The position numbers and the translations under genes are program-made. From assembly GCA_029718625.1 (NCBI GenBank), contig CM056380.1:42288169-42352168 (forward strand): a stretch of DNA of 64,000 nt, given 5' to 3'. Origin of the DNA: Synaphobranchus kaupii. Its lineage: Eukaryota; Chordata; Actinopteri; Anguilliformes; Synaphobranchidae. Position 1 is the stretch's first letter. Every line of letters starts with the position of its first letter. The notes below the pieces were generated by a model. The model had not been told where the DNA came from. It saw only the letters and a program-made list of their open reading frames with translations, and did no database searches. This document shows positions 55,101 to 64,000 of the stretch, in pieces.

Positions 55101-55857
55101 TCTTTAACCTACCATTTAGCAGCTGTGTGCTAAAGGAGGTTATCACAGACAAAAATGTGGGTCAGCAAAAGTCTTTATTCTCTATACCAAGTTATATCTC
55201 TACAATCCCTTAGCTTCTTCTCACATTAAAAAGCTTTTCGAAATATTATCTGTGGAGTTTTTTCTTTTGGTATGCATTAGAGGAGAATGTGATACTTGTC
55301 ATGCTTTGACCAGCTAGCATGGGTTTATAATGGTGTTCTTTTCATGCTGGAGCTAAATCCTGTATGTATGTCTGATACTAGATGTTTTCCAATGGAATGT
55401 GCCAGCACTCATTAACAGCAAGTATACTCTATGTACAGTTCCTTGTTCTTGTCAGTGTGCTTCAGCACACTTGTTTTTTACATTTTCCTTTCTCACCAAT
55501 GTTGGAACGTCCAAATGTGAAGGAAAATGAGTGCAGGTCCATCCCATCGAATGTGTCCTCGAATGTGTGCAGGTGTAGCCTGTTTGGCTAGAGGCATTGC
55601 TATTGCATGTTAAGTTGGGGAACATAATGACTGCCTAGATCCCTGCCTCCCTGGTGATGCTACTCCCAACTACGCATGACCCTGTGGGACTCTGAGAAAC
55701 AGTTAGCAAGTTCTTCAGCTGGGACAACTGCCCAGGCTTCTAGTTGCACAACTGTTGAGGGTGACTCTTACCTTGGCCTGTACAGTTTTGGACAAGCAGG
55801 CCGCAGCTCCAGACTAGAAGGCCGAGGGTGAGTCTGTGAGGCATGGCTGTGTGGGAT
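39397..55857 (-). CDS. dlk2: Protein delta homolog 2 (delta-like non-canonical Notch ligand 2)
   Basis: A type I membrane protein with six EGF-like domains and no DSL domain; DLK1/DLK2 modulate Notch signalling and adipogenesis. Minus-strand exons are 55857-55772 (ATG at 55844), 49036-48979, 46641-46511, 45825-45681 and 40156-39397, giving 388 residues against about 383 in human. Order: signal peptide [23 protein letters not shown]1 ([16 protein letters not shown]...); EGF2 ([18 protein letters not shown]); EGF3 ([13 protein letters not shown]); EGF4 ([15 protein letters not shown]); EGF5 ([15 protein letters not shown]); EGF6 ([14 protein letters not shown]). A Gly/Thr-rich stalk and the transmembrane segment [20 protein letters not shown] follow. 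The cytoplasmic tail is short and ends in KKRLNSQLI, close to the human DLK2 end. Splice phases are consistent. [12 protein letters not shown] and the C-terminus distinguish DLK2 from DLK1. The long last intron holds three minisatellites. Confidence 0.95.
40157..41749. other. dlk2 last intron, proximal part
   Basis: No exon or clear repeat recognised apart from a direct repeat of GATGAATTGGGGATTCCTGT (40248 and 40292). Contains AT-rich DNA. Confidence 0.6.
41750..42284. repeat. 47-bp minisatellite, about 11 copies
   Basis: Unit ACATAGTGCTAAATCATGAT followed by CCATAAGAACCACATTACTA and CACTGTG, in the last dlk2 intron. Variants are GACATAG/GGCATAG, CACTGTG/CATTGTG and, in the last copies, GCCAAATAATG. 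Confidence 0.95.
43021..43420. repeat. 30-bp minisatellite, 13 copies
   Basis: Unit CTGTGCAGCAGGGAGAGATA then GTGGTGTGTT, with a single substitution (GTGCTGTG) in the tenth copy. Because 30 is divisible by three, several frames on both strands are open, giving spurious proteins of up to 213 residues. Confidence 0.98.
44011..44535. repeat. 30-bp minisatellite, about 17 copies
   Basis: Unit TAATGGGATTTTAAAACCCT then CACTCAGATC. The first six copies are identical; later ones diverge steadily (TAATTGGGATTTCAAAACG, TAATTCGG and others). Confidence 0.95.
44903..44924. repeat. (CAG)7 trinucleotide repeat
   Basis: Seven uninterrupted CAG triplets in a dlk2 intron; not in a coding exon. Confidence 0.95.
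45270..45541 (+). mobile_element. SINE/LINE 3' region with conserved fish tail
   Basis: Ends in CGCTTTGGATAAAAGCGTCT then GCTAAATGAATGTAATGTAA, the same tail class as at 778-819 but with longer upstream body (GTCTTGTCTGTTCTGTAG). It ends about 140 bp from the dlk2 EGF3 exon. Confidence 0.65.
45681..45825 (-). CDS. dlk2: dlk2 exon 4 of 5 coding (EGF3)
   Basis: Acceptor CCCCCCAG, donor ACCAG/GTCAGT. Encodes [20 protein letters not shown] then [20 protein letters not shown] and the start of EGF4 (GPCQRT). Confidence 0.95.
46511..46641 (-). CDS. dlk2: dlk2 exon 3 of 5 coding (EGF1-2)
   Basis: Acceptor TTGTTTCAG, donor CAAAG/GTGAGA. Encodes [20 protein letters not shown] and [20 protein letters not shown], the short-spaced EGF type found at the N-terminus of DLK proteins. 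Confidence 0.95.
46723..46939. mobile_element. Foldback MITE, copy 2
   Basis: Ends GGGTGCATCCCAATA and TATTGGGACGCAGCCC; the internal AATCTAATGTTGCTGATTAC and AGGCAGTTTTGCATA match copy 1 at 22273-22575. It lies 80 bp upstream (in plus coordinates, downstream) of the dlk2 EGF1-2 exon. Confidence 0.8.
48196..48330 (+). mobile_element. Fish interspersed repeat with pentamer head
   Basis: Four GTCAA pentamers run into GTTTATTTGTATAGCACATT, then AAGGCAACTCAAAGTGCTTT. This is a very common dispersed element of teleost genomes by recall; its class is not settled here. Confidence 0.6.
48979..49036 (-). CDS. dlk2: dlk2 exon 2 of 5 coding (start of EGF1)
   Basis: A 58-bp exon, acceptor TCTTTCAG, donor TGCAG/GTAAAA. 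Encodes [19 protein letters not shown], in phase with both neighbours; too short to appear as an ORF. Confidence 0.9.
49037..51310. other. dlk2 intron between signal-peptide exon and EGF1 exon, left part
   Basis: No coding exon recognised. Mostly AT-rich, with a short CpG-rich patch at 50420-50520 of unknown meaning. Confidence 0.6.
51427..52194. mobile_element. Long foldback element
   Basis: Two arms of about 325 bp are near-complete reverse complements: 51427-51752 begins AGACACCCCTTAATTGAAAT, and 51858-52194 ends ATTTCAATTAAGGGGTGTCT. A loop of about 105 bp separates them. Both arms contain a GCGCAGCCATCTTGGACCAA segment. No coding frame. Possibly part of a larger element, 51311 to about 52345, whose ends read TTAAAGGGGACA and GTCCCTTTAG. 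Confidence 0.88.
52346..55771. other. dlk2 intron, right part
   Basis: No exon or confident repeat seen. A CpG-richer stretch lies at 54650-54800 (GCGCCTGCAGCAAGCCCACG and similar), which could be regulatory. Confidence 0.55.
55772..55857 (-). CDS. dlk2: dlk2 exon with start codon and signal peptide
   Basis: Acceptor CCGTTTCAG at 55858 implies a further non-coding exon upstream. ATG at 55844-55842 (context ACAGCCATGC), then [18 protein letters not shown] as signal peptide and CTGQ before donor CAAG/GTAAGA. Confidence 0.9.
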
Positions 55858-58800
55858 CTGAAACGGATCAGAGAAGGATCTTGTCAGTATCTTTGAGGTG
55901 ACGCCATCAGTTACTTCCAAAGCTGTGTTAAGCAAAACATAAATAGATAAAAAGACAAACATGAAAACATAGGTATTTGAGCTTCATCCTTCAAATCCTA
56001 TGATCCTCTGCTCCTGGTAGAGTGAACAGTGGATTATGGAGGTTTAAAGGGTTGACTCTGGTTTAGAAATTTGTTGAAGGTCATGGGAGGCTCTGTTGTG
56101 GTTGGAAGGTCATGGGACGGCCGTTTGTCAGTGTAACTAAAAAAGGGAATTGTACCAGGTTCCACAACATGTCAAGTGCCTTTTCATGCCAGGGGGCCAT
56201 TTTCACCTTGTCACCACACTTGACTTTCCAAATTCTGTGCAACAAAAGTTGTGGCACGGATCTGCTTGGAGAATTTGACGTGGCTTCCGCTGCAATCATT
56301 ACTCTTGTCTACCCTACATGGTTAGAAATCCATTGGTGGCCTTACAGACCAGTGTACCAACCTGAGTCAAACTTGCATAATATGCGTGTTCCAGCATCAA
56401 GAACAAACATAAGGCTGCAATGGAGGCTGTCATAAATGAATTGCCACAGGCAAACTGGCCAGGGGAGACGTGTCAGTCGGACACCTGGCCAAAGGCTTCT
56501 CCAAAACGGATAACTCAGCCCTAATGAGTTGAAACAAGCCATAGAGATGATGAAGGCTGGGATGCGTGAAGGGCCAGTTAAGGGCTATATTTACTCGGGT
56601 GTATCGGCACTTCTCCCCTTTTGAGAACTTGCTGGACGTGTAGCGTGCTGCATGACACTAGAGTACACAGGCCACACACTTCATCCAGCCTCCAAGAGAT
56701 CAAACGGAGAGAAACCCAATCGCCAAACAGGGAACAGACACTCGTTTAATAATTAAACCATCTGTGTAAATTTTTTATTCTGGACACTCGCAACAAGCCC
56801 GTTTTTTTTTTTTTTCTTCCCCTTCATCGCCATGGTACACAGTTTCATCTGTTTACCTATATAATCTATACTTCCCTTTAAAAAAAAAAAATGAAAAAAA
56901 AAAAAACATGGCTGGTCCTACGGTGGGGGTGGACCTGAGATGTTTGCTCATGGCCATCTCAGTGCGCAGGTGGCGTCTGAATCGGTGTGAAATTGCAACC
57001 GCAGTCACCCCAGTTTTTAGCAGAAGGCCCTGCAGGGAGAACAGGTGGGGGCACATTGATGCGGTGGCGCTCTACGTCAGATTAGTGTGGCACGACAGCA
57101 GAACACGGGCGATAATCCAGGCATAGGTGCTTTCATCAACCCTTGGTGGATGGGATGGCTGACCTTTCTTGTTTTGTTTTTTTAAGCTGGCAGAGAGTCA
57201 CAGCAGAGGGGATAGATGGTTTCTCCTCCGGTGGGTTGGGGTGTGTATTTCAATCCATCCCCAGCAGGTGGTTTTATATCCTTCCCGGGAATCGTCGTTT
57301 ATCGTTCCTGGATTGTGGATTTGCCATTAGAACCCAGTCACAGGACAACAATCAGTCTGGCCCTCGGAGTTTAATTGAGACCCCGGATCTGCTAATGAGA
57401 ACGAACTTGGAAAACGCTTTGAATGTGTAACCTGAGAGCCAAGTTTAATTCCATAATAGGCAGCTTTCTCCCGTGCCATGTTAAATAGCTACGGGCCATT
57501 GTCCTGGGTGTCCCCTGGGAGCTATGTCAATTACTGCTCCCTCCTGCCCCGAATACAGATCTGCAACACCTGCCCCTTCCCAAGCAACCACAATATCGTT
57601 TTCATATAGCTACTTTCATAACAACTATTTTAGGGGGGTTTTCTGTAATTTGATATTTTTTAAAAGGAACACTTAATCTGAGGTCAGGAAACATGACCTG
57701 TTCAGACGTGGGCAATTGCAGTGAGTCACATGGTGCATTTATCATGACTATGGAACAAATAAGCAATTAGTATGTAACTACCCAAGTGTATATATGTACA
57801 CTATTTTTTTAAATCATTTTGAATCCTTCCCTGCATTTTCTCACCAAGATTATTTCATCCTTGTTCGGTACTGGTAAACTTGATTCTCAAACAAGAAGCT
57901 GCCTCTCTTATGAATCACCACATAGTCCAATTCCTATTTTTAGCCATGTGCCTTTTTAATGTAAGTAAATCTGTATGTACATTTCTCTTTTAACCGAATC
58001 CAAAGGGGGGTGTTATAGGAAAAGTGCCCACAACCTGTCATTCTCTTGAGATATCTTTATATGGGATGCGCTATGCATGACGTCCCTGTTACCCAACATA
58101 AAGAGATGGGGGAGAGTTCTGTGGGCACGTGGAGTTAAAATGGGTGACTCATGTCGAAAGCAGAAATTACATTTTTGGCTGGCTTCTGTAATGAGGCTCC
58201 AGTCATCAGCTCCGAAACAGAACACCAACTACAAGGGTAGTGCCCTCCATTGCTTTCGTGTTCCCGCCCAGCATTTTGCGTTCGTCCCAGAGACAACTGT
58301 AAATGACTGAGATTACAACAGCAGCAGGAAATAGCAGAGGTGTGAGCAGGGGCTCCTGTGATATTCTTGGCAGCAGTTTTACAGTCACAGCGCGGGCAGA
58401 CGCCTCTTCCCGCTGAGAAACACCATCACACGTTTCTCTCTGTTAAAACACTGCTTGAAAGTTGTCAAGCAGTTAGTTGGTACTCTAAATAAATGAGTGA
58501 GATCATTGGTTTTTAGTGAGATCATTGCTTGAATCTGACAAAGTACTGTGGCTGAAGTACACGGATCTGTACACACATGTCAATTATCAGGAAGAGCACG
58601 TGGTGTAGTGGACCACGTTAAGATGTCTACATTCACATACTATTGATAGAAAGAAACTGTAACCTGTTAAAAAGAATTTCCACAGTACAAACGAGTTGAA
58701 AGCTTTATATCTGTGGCATATCAAAGAGGAAAGAGTAGTTCAATTTCTGACCAACAGTCACTGAAATGTGACACACTTTGAAATGAATTGACCAAATAGA

Positions 58801-61700
58801 AGGTCTGGTAATTAATGAAAAGAAACATTTAGTATCATCAGCATTGTTCCTGGTCAATCCTCAAAAAAACAGACAACACCAAATCCCAAAAATCTAAGCA
58901 ATGGAATGATTTGGAATTTCAAAACGGCAACATTGAAGAACAGGATAGTAAGGTAACCAACCTACTCATTACAAAATGCAACAACAAAATGGGAAAGGAA
59001 CATCTCTGACATCCAGGGAAGCTGGGAAGCTTTTTGTGGTTTTGAATACCCACACAGGAAAGAAAGACTGCCAACATTATGCACATCAGTTCCCCAGAAC
59101 TATTCACCCTGGCTGAGAAAATCAAACGCAAACATGAAAGCCACAGATAGGATTCTCCCGTACGACACCCTATCTAGTCTTTAAACGGCACAGGAGTGTG
59201 AAAATACCTGCCTGACGGCGCACAGAAACACACAAGCACACGCGCACACATACACACCTGAGATGGAAGTTGGCTGGAGCCAGATGGAGGGGTATCCTCA
59301 GGTAAGTGCCAAAGGGTGTACAGTCACGCGTGCTTACACATGCAAACACACACACACGCACGCGCGTGCACCACCTAATGCACACGCGAAATGCACACGG
59401 GGCTCCCGATCAAGCTGGCAGCAAGGGTTTGTTGATATAAAGCCTGTTGAAGCAACAGAGGCAGAATAGGGACGTGCATGGATCCGCCTCCCCACTCCAC
59501 AGCCACAACCTGGAAAGGAGCCCGTCTTAAAGAGACAGGCTCCCATTATTTCCCACAACCGTTCTCTGCCAAGCCCTCAAACTAAGACACCCTGCAACTG
59601 AGGAAGTGCTGTTTTCCTTTTTCATTGTTAGTCTGTTGCTAGAAAGAGAATGAGGTTCCTTTATGAACAATTAGTGTCCCACACACCTGTTCTTTTGCAT
59701 GTTTTCCATGTGGCCAAAGAACCTCACGCACATTGCTCTGCTATCTGAGGCTGTTGCTGTAGCGACAGATAAGAATCCTTAGGTTGGAGGTGGTTCTGCC
59801 TACACATTTCACTCTAGGCAATAGTAAGAACGGGCTAATTTTTCAGGGAATTATCTGAACAATATCAGGGTTGCATGGTTTTACAGGCATCTACATGTCT
59901 AACCACAAAGGAAGTGCGAGCATGTGTGTGTGTGAATTTAAAGAGTGCCTGAAAGGACATGTTGATAGCACACAGATGAAGCAACCATGTTTCTGGAGAA
60001 CCACATCGGAGCAGATTTTCTAGGGTTTTCCCAAATATGCTGAATTTGTGGGTTCACAAGTTCATCTGTGACAATAGCTATGAGTTGAAACCCATCAATT
60101 CATGTAACTGCAATAGTTTAAGACTATGGTTGCCATCTGTTGTTGTGTTTGCCTTTGTATAGACTCGCTGTTCTAACAAGATCCAGCAAGCTGCCACTAG
60201 AACAAGGACAAGTGTGTAAATTAAATCCTATTTTACATTTTAGATACAGATGGATTAGGTGGCAAATTAAAAGTGCCTTCATGCTTACTCCTAAATTGGA
60301 CCCCTTTGTTCAGCTCCAAATCGGAAATATATTTGACAGAGCTTTCATATAATTTGTCGATTGCGGATCTAAATATTTACTCCAGACGGTGGGGATGTAT
60401 GGCTGTTGTTCATTTTGTACAGCTACTCTGTAGAGAGTTTAACACTTAATTCCAATTAGTGGCTAAGCACACCCAAAAGTGTGTAAATGGTGATAGTTTA
60501 GGAAATAGATGGTTTTGTGTTTATATCTGAATAATGGTGTGTCTACTGTTTTATTTAACCATCTAAGCAATTTTAGATCTTGGTCGTGATTGCCTTTCAG
60601 CATAGGCAGACTGTTGTTTCCACAGACAGAAACACAGTAATTATTTTGTACAATGTGCTGTTTTGTGCAAGAGTTCCTCCTTTCATACATTTATTGGATA
60701 ATAACGGTACTGAGCCCCTCAATTCAAATAAACACAATACTATTGCATTCACTGCAATTTTGATAATTGCATACACAAGAGAGCAGGGATGTAATGTGGT
60801 AGTGCAAACACAAAAAGATTTGGTGATGATATCCATCTGTCGTGATTGCTCCAGTTTTAGAAGTGGAAACATAAAATGGCTACGCTGTTAAGCCATCAAG
60901 TTAGAGTTCAACAAATATATTAAATATATAGCTACTGGGTTTAAAAAAAAATTATCTTGTTTGGCATATGTTCTTCCTATTTTTGCTGACGGAGTCAAAT
61001 CGTCCCATGTAGCCTACCCGGATGCTACATATGGCTACAAAGTTTCAGAAACAATGCAACAAGAAATTATTTCGATGGGCTTCCAACCCGTTTTCAGATT
61101 TTGGATAGATGTGTTTCACTGTAACTTAACTAAATGCGTTTCGAGAGTTGTTTTTGCGCGGTTCTGGGTTATTGTTATCACAGGAACAGTTTATTATCAT
61201 AGCTGTGGAGGAAAATAGCCCGCAGCTCGTTAACACACGCTTGGCATTTCAGGGTAACATTAAGAGTTACCAATCTCCAGTGAAAACCACTTGTGTGAAG
61301 TAAAACTTATTCATAGTTTACGTTTAAAATTTAACCACCTGCAAGATTTTCTACTCTTTTCTATCGCGTGACATAACGTGTCACTTAATTCGGTGGGCTC
61401 ATGGGATGTTTTATTGCAGAAAAAAGGCTGAAATGACTTTAAGCTCTCTGATTGAAAGCATCCTCCCTTGTTTTGTTGGCCAAATACCCGTCTAATCTTA
61501 ATGTTAATCATTCGTTTGCATGTGTTCATTGTGGGGAAAAAGCCTAGGAAAGCACTGAACAAAAGCAATACGCGGCGCTTTTTGTGAACGTAACTCATCG
61601 CTCTTATGATAACAGCAAACACCTGAAAAAAACCTCTCGCTCCACCAAACCCATGAAGGACACGATCCTGCCACAGAGAAGCTGAACGCAGAATGTGTCC
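55858..61700. other. Sequence upstream of the dlk2 start exon
   Basis: No coding exon supported. At least one dlk2 5' UTR exon should lie here or further right, since the start-codon exon has a splice acceptor, but it could not be located. A short frame at 59263 ending in a GTAAGT is not convincing. Confidence 0.5.
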
Positions 61701-61712
61701 ACAGTGGCTGCT

Positions 61713-61726
61713 GTTGCTATGGAAAC
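61713..61726. promoter_or_regulatory. X-box (RFX) motif near a candidate transcription start
   Basis: GTTGCTATGGAAAC; its reverse complement GTTTCCATAGCAAC fits the RYYNYYATRRNRAC X-box consensus exactly. An ATG (61768, MDVVGFRWNV...) lies 42 bp downstream on the plus strand. A bidirectional or ciliary-gene promoter is possible but unproven. Confidence 0.4.
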
Positions 61727-62278
61727 AAGTACGATACTGATTGTACGCGCTTAGCGCCAGGAGCAACATGGATGTGGTGGGTTTCCGTTGGAACGTCTAC
61801 GGTTTAAACGTTGCCGCAACAAAGGCAAAACATCAATAAGCTACTGTGGAACATCTTAAACCACACGAAAAAGCCAAATAGAATTTCAGTGATCATTTCT
61901 CTAACAAAGCAATACATTTAAATGTTAATTATTAGACAATGGTACCATGACTCTCACAGTTCAAAGATCAAATAGGAAATTCAGTGGAGACATCAACAAC
62001 AAGAAGACCATTTCCATTTTAAAGGGTAACAAAGCACTAAAACAACTTATTTTACATGATAACTGATACATATGGTTTTTATAAGTATTGATCATGGTCC
62101 AAATCTTGACAAATTACTGCAGTCAGCGCAAAAAAAACGTAAACTTTAAGAATCTGGCTCAAAAGTGTCTCTAGTGGTAAAACGTTAGGTACTGCACGTT
62201 TAATCTGTGATTGGCCAGAAATTTCCTCCAGCTGACGTATTCCTCCCAGTGACGAAATAGAAACCTGTACAGCTCATA

Positions 62279-62946
62279 TGCTGTGTCCGAAATCGCTCCC
62301 TATTCACTATACAGTGCACTATTTAGGGTATCGGCCATCTTGTAGAGTGTCCGAATTCAAAATGGCAAATTTGACACCCTATATAGTGCACTCAATATCC
62401 CCCACAATGCACCACAAAATGTAGGGTACAAACGATGTACACTACATTACCGGAGACATTTTTTTTGTCAAGATGGCGACGGCTGAGCCTGCGTGGTCTA
62501 CAAATGTAAATCTAAATGCAAGTTTCATCTTGTAGCCTATATTTAAATCAGTTTAGTCGGCTTTATAACCGAAATATAAATAAACGCGGTAGATTAACTA
62601 TATTACAGTGTTAACTATTTTTTTAATTTAACAATTATTACTATGTTTAATGGAAAATGCAACTTAATTAGCCAACTAGCTACCTAAATTACCTATCTAC
62701 CTACAACGAGACAAACAAAACCCTTGTTCAAAATAAAAAAAGAACACTTTTTTACCGTTTCTTGCATGCTTTCTCTCCAAGCCGGTGACCGCTGTCACGC
62801 AAGCGTTGCGCGTTTCTAAGTAACCTGCTCAGAAACGGTAGTGTCCGAAATCGTCTCCTCCTTTCACCAGTCAATCCCTATCTAGTGCTCTATGTAGATT
62901 CCCTAAGTTGTGTATAGGGAGGGAGTGAATGAGTTTCAGAAACAGC
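62279..62946. mobile_element. Inverted-repeat DNA element
   Basis: The left end CTGTGTCCGAAATCGCTCCC (TATTCACTAT...) is echoed in reverse at the right end (...GGGAGTGAATGAGTTTCAG). The internal GTGTCCGAAATCG recurs at 62842. Typical of dispersed fish MITEs with GTGTCCGAA ends. Immediately followed by another element. Confidence 0.6.
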
Positions 62947-63788
62947 CATAGACTGTATAAAAATATGGACAAAGTCACTATGACGTCACCCATTGCCTTC
63001 CCACGGCCTCGTAAAAACCAAATTGAGTCTCCGGATGCATTTTTCGCTACCAGTTTGTACAAACTGCGTCTGCTCCGTGGAGCCGAAGAGGACTCAACCT
63101 GTCCCTCTGATTGGTCCTGAACAAATGTTAATACCCTGTCCAAACGACACAATATTTAAAAGAATCAGCACATGCAGAGGCATTAGATGAAGGAAAGGCA
63201 CCTATTGCAATAACATTTTTTTGTGGGAAAAATTTATAGACTGAGTATTTTGACCACATTTCTGCCATTGACTTACATGGTGAAAGACATACTGTATACT
63301 GGAGCCAATCGCAGTGGGGCTAGTGAGCAACGGCACAATTGCCGCTCCCAGCCCAACCAGGAAGTGAGCTTCAAAACGAAAGCCCAGGCTGTGTCCGAAT
63401 CAAGGGGCCAAGACTGGGCTTTCGTTTTGAAGCTCACTTCCTGGTTGGGCTGGGAGCGGCCATTGTGCCGTTGCTCACTAGCGCCACTGCGGTTGGCTCC
63501 AGTATAGGTCTTACCCCATGTAAGTCAATGGCAGCAATGTGGTCAAAATACTCAGTCAATACATTTTTTACACAAAAAAATGTAATTGCAATAGGTGCCT
63601 TCCCTTCATCTAATGCCTGTGCATGTGCTGATTTTTTAAAATATTGTGTCGTTTGGACAGGGTATTAACATTTGTTCAGGACCAATCAGAGGGACAGGTT
63701 GAGTCCTGGGATCACTGGCATAGATTAGTTCATTATGGTTCTCACTGCCCTCACTCGGAGGGGTGGGACCTATTTTTATACAGTCTAT
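62947..63788. mobile_element. Large foldback element with about 300-bp hairpin arms
   Basis: Outer ends CATAGACTGTATAAAAATA and TATTTTTATACAGTCTATG are inverted. Inner arms 63091-63387 and 63414-63706 are near-perfect reverse complements around a 26-bp loop (63388-63413), e.g. CCAACCAGGAAGTGAGCTTC against GAAGCTCACTTCCTGGTTGG. Open frames across it are mirror-image artefacts. No transposase. Confidence 0.9.
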
Positions 63789-64000
63789 GCTTGGGACAGG
63801 GAGACACGCTGTATTTTTGAGTGGAAGTCGATGGAGAACATTCCTTAGTAGCCTACCGTGAACAAGCTGTTGTCTTGTGGACGCAGTTCATAGCATAATA
63901 AATTGAGTGCCTTACCCGCTCATCTTCAACGTGTTTGTCATCACATATTCATTTTGGTTGGAGCGAGCTATGATGTGTCTACTACGAAAAAGTGTCTCGG
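63789..64000. other. Right edge of window
   Basis: Short unassigned sequence after the foldback element; nothing recognised. Confidence 0.5.

Noticed and set aside
59263..59319. Short frame MEVGWSQMEGYPQ followed by GTAAGT
   Set aside because: A single donor-like site with no similarity, promoter or partner exon.
61311..61769. 152-codon minus-strand open frame
   Set aside because: The longest frame outside exons and repeats, but with no recognisable domain, a composition like random AT-rich DNA, and an overlap with the X-box motif.
62871..63668. Open frames in both directions near the right edge
   Set aside because: Mirror-image translations of the arms of a foldback element.

Overview
This is vertebrate nuclear DNA, almost certainly from a teleost fish. 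Coding sequence is split into short exons with GT-AG introns. The four recognisable genes have orthologues in human band 6p21.1. The non-coding DNA is full of fish-type repeats: SINE/LINE tails ending in GCGTCTGC(T/C)AAATG, short inverted-repeat DNA transposons, long (CA)n and minisatellite arrays, and G homopolymers. The species cannot be named from the sequence. No prokaryotic features, CRISPR arrays, rRNA or convincing tRNA genes were seen.

Layout. (1) 1582-18444, plus strand: 14 exons of ppp2r5d, the B56-delta regulatory subunit of protein phosphatase 2A. Its N-terminal exons lie left of the window. A long 3' UTR may run to about 23040. (2) 23593-25954, minus strand: complete three-exon coding region of mea1, convergent with ppp2r5d, with a probable 5' UTR exon near 26258-26365. 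(3) About 26935-27869: a truncated tandem copy of dnph1 that keeps the promoter-side DNA and last exon but has lost exons 1-3. (4) 28856-30989, plus strand: intact four-exon dnph1 (2'-deoxynucleoside 5'-phosphate N-hydrolase). (5) About 31300-37200: repeat-rich intergenic DNA with a complete non-autonomous hAT element (35573-36302, 8-bp target duplication). (6) 37548-37587: a possible unidentified first coding exon on the plus strand. (7) 39397-55857, minus strand: dlk2 (delta-like non-canonical Notch ligand 2) in five coding exons spread over 16 kb. (8) 55858-64000: no supported coding exons, but an X-box-like motif and adjacent foldback elements at 62279-63788.

The genes are not a pathway. 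They are a dispersed group of a phosphatase subunit, a nucleotide-pool hydrolase, a Notch-pathway membrane protein and MEA1. The interest lies in genome structure. Tandem repeats in ppp2r5d have grown directly on splice junctions: five copies of the exon 8 donor, 21 copies of the exon 13 donor segment, and a repeat abutting the exon 9 acceptor. Exon 13 sits between complementary (TG)n and (CA)n tracts. The first three ppp2r5d exons in the window each carry one extra base in or beside a short homopolymer, which is either sequence error or real damage. The dnph1 duplication also duplicated a CTCF-like site. Exon numbers for ppp2r5d are counted within this window.
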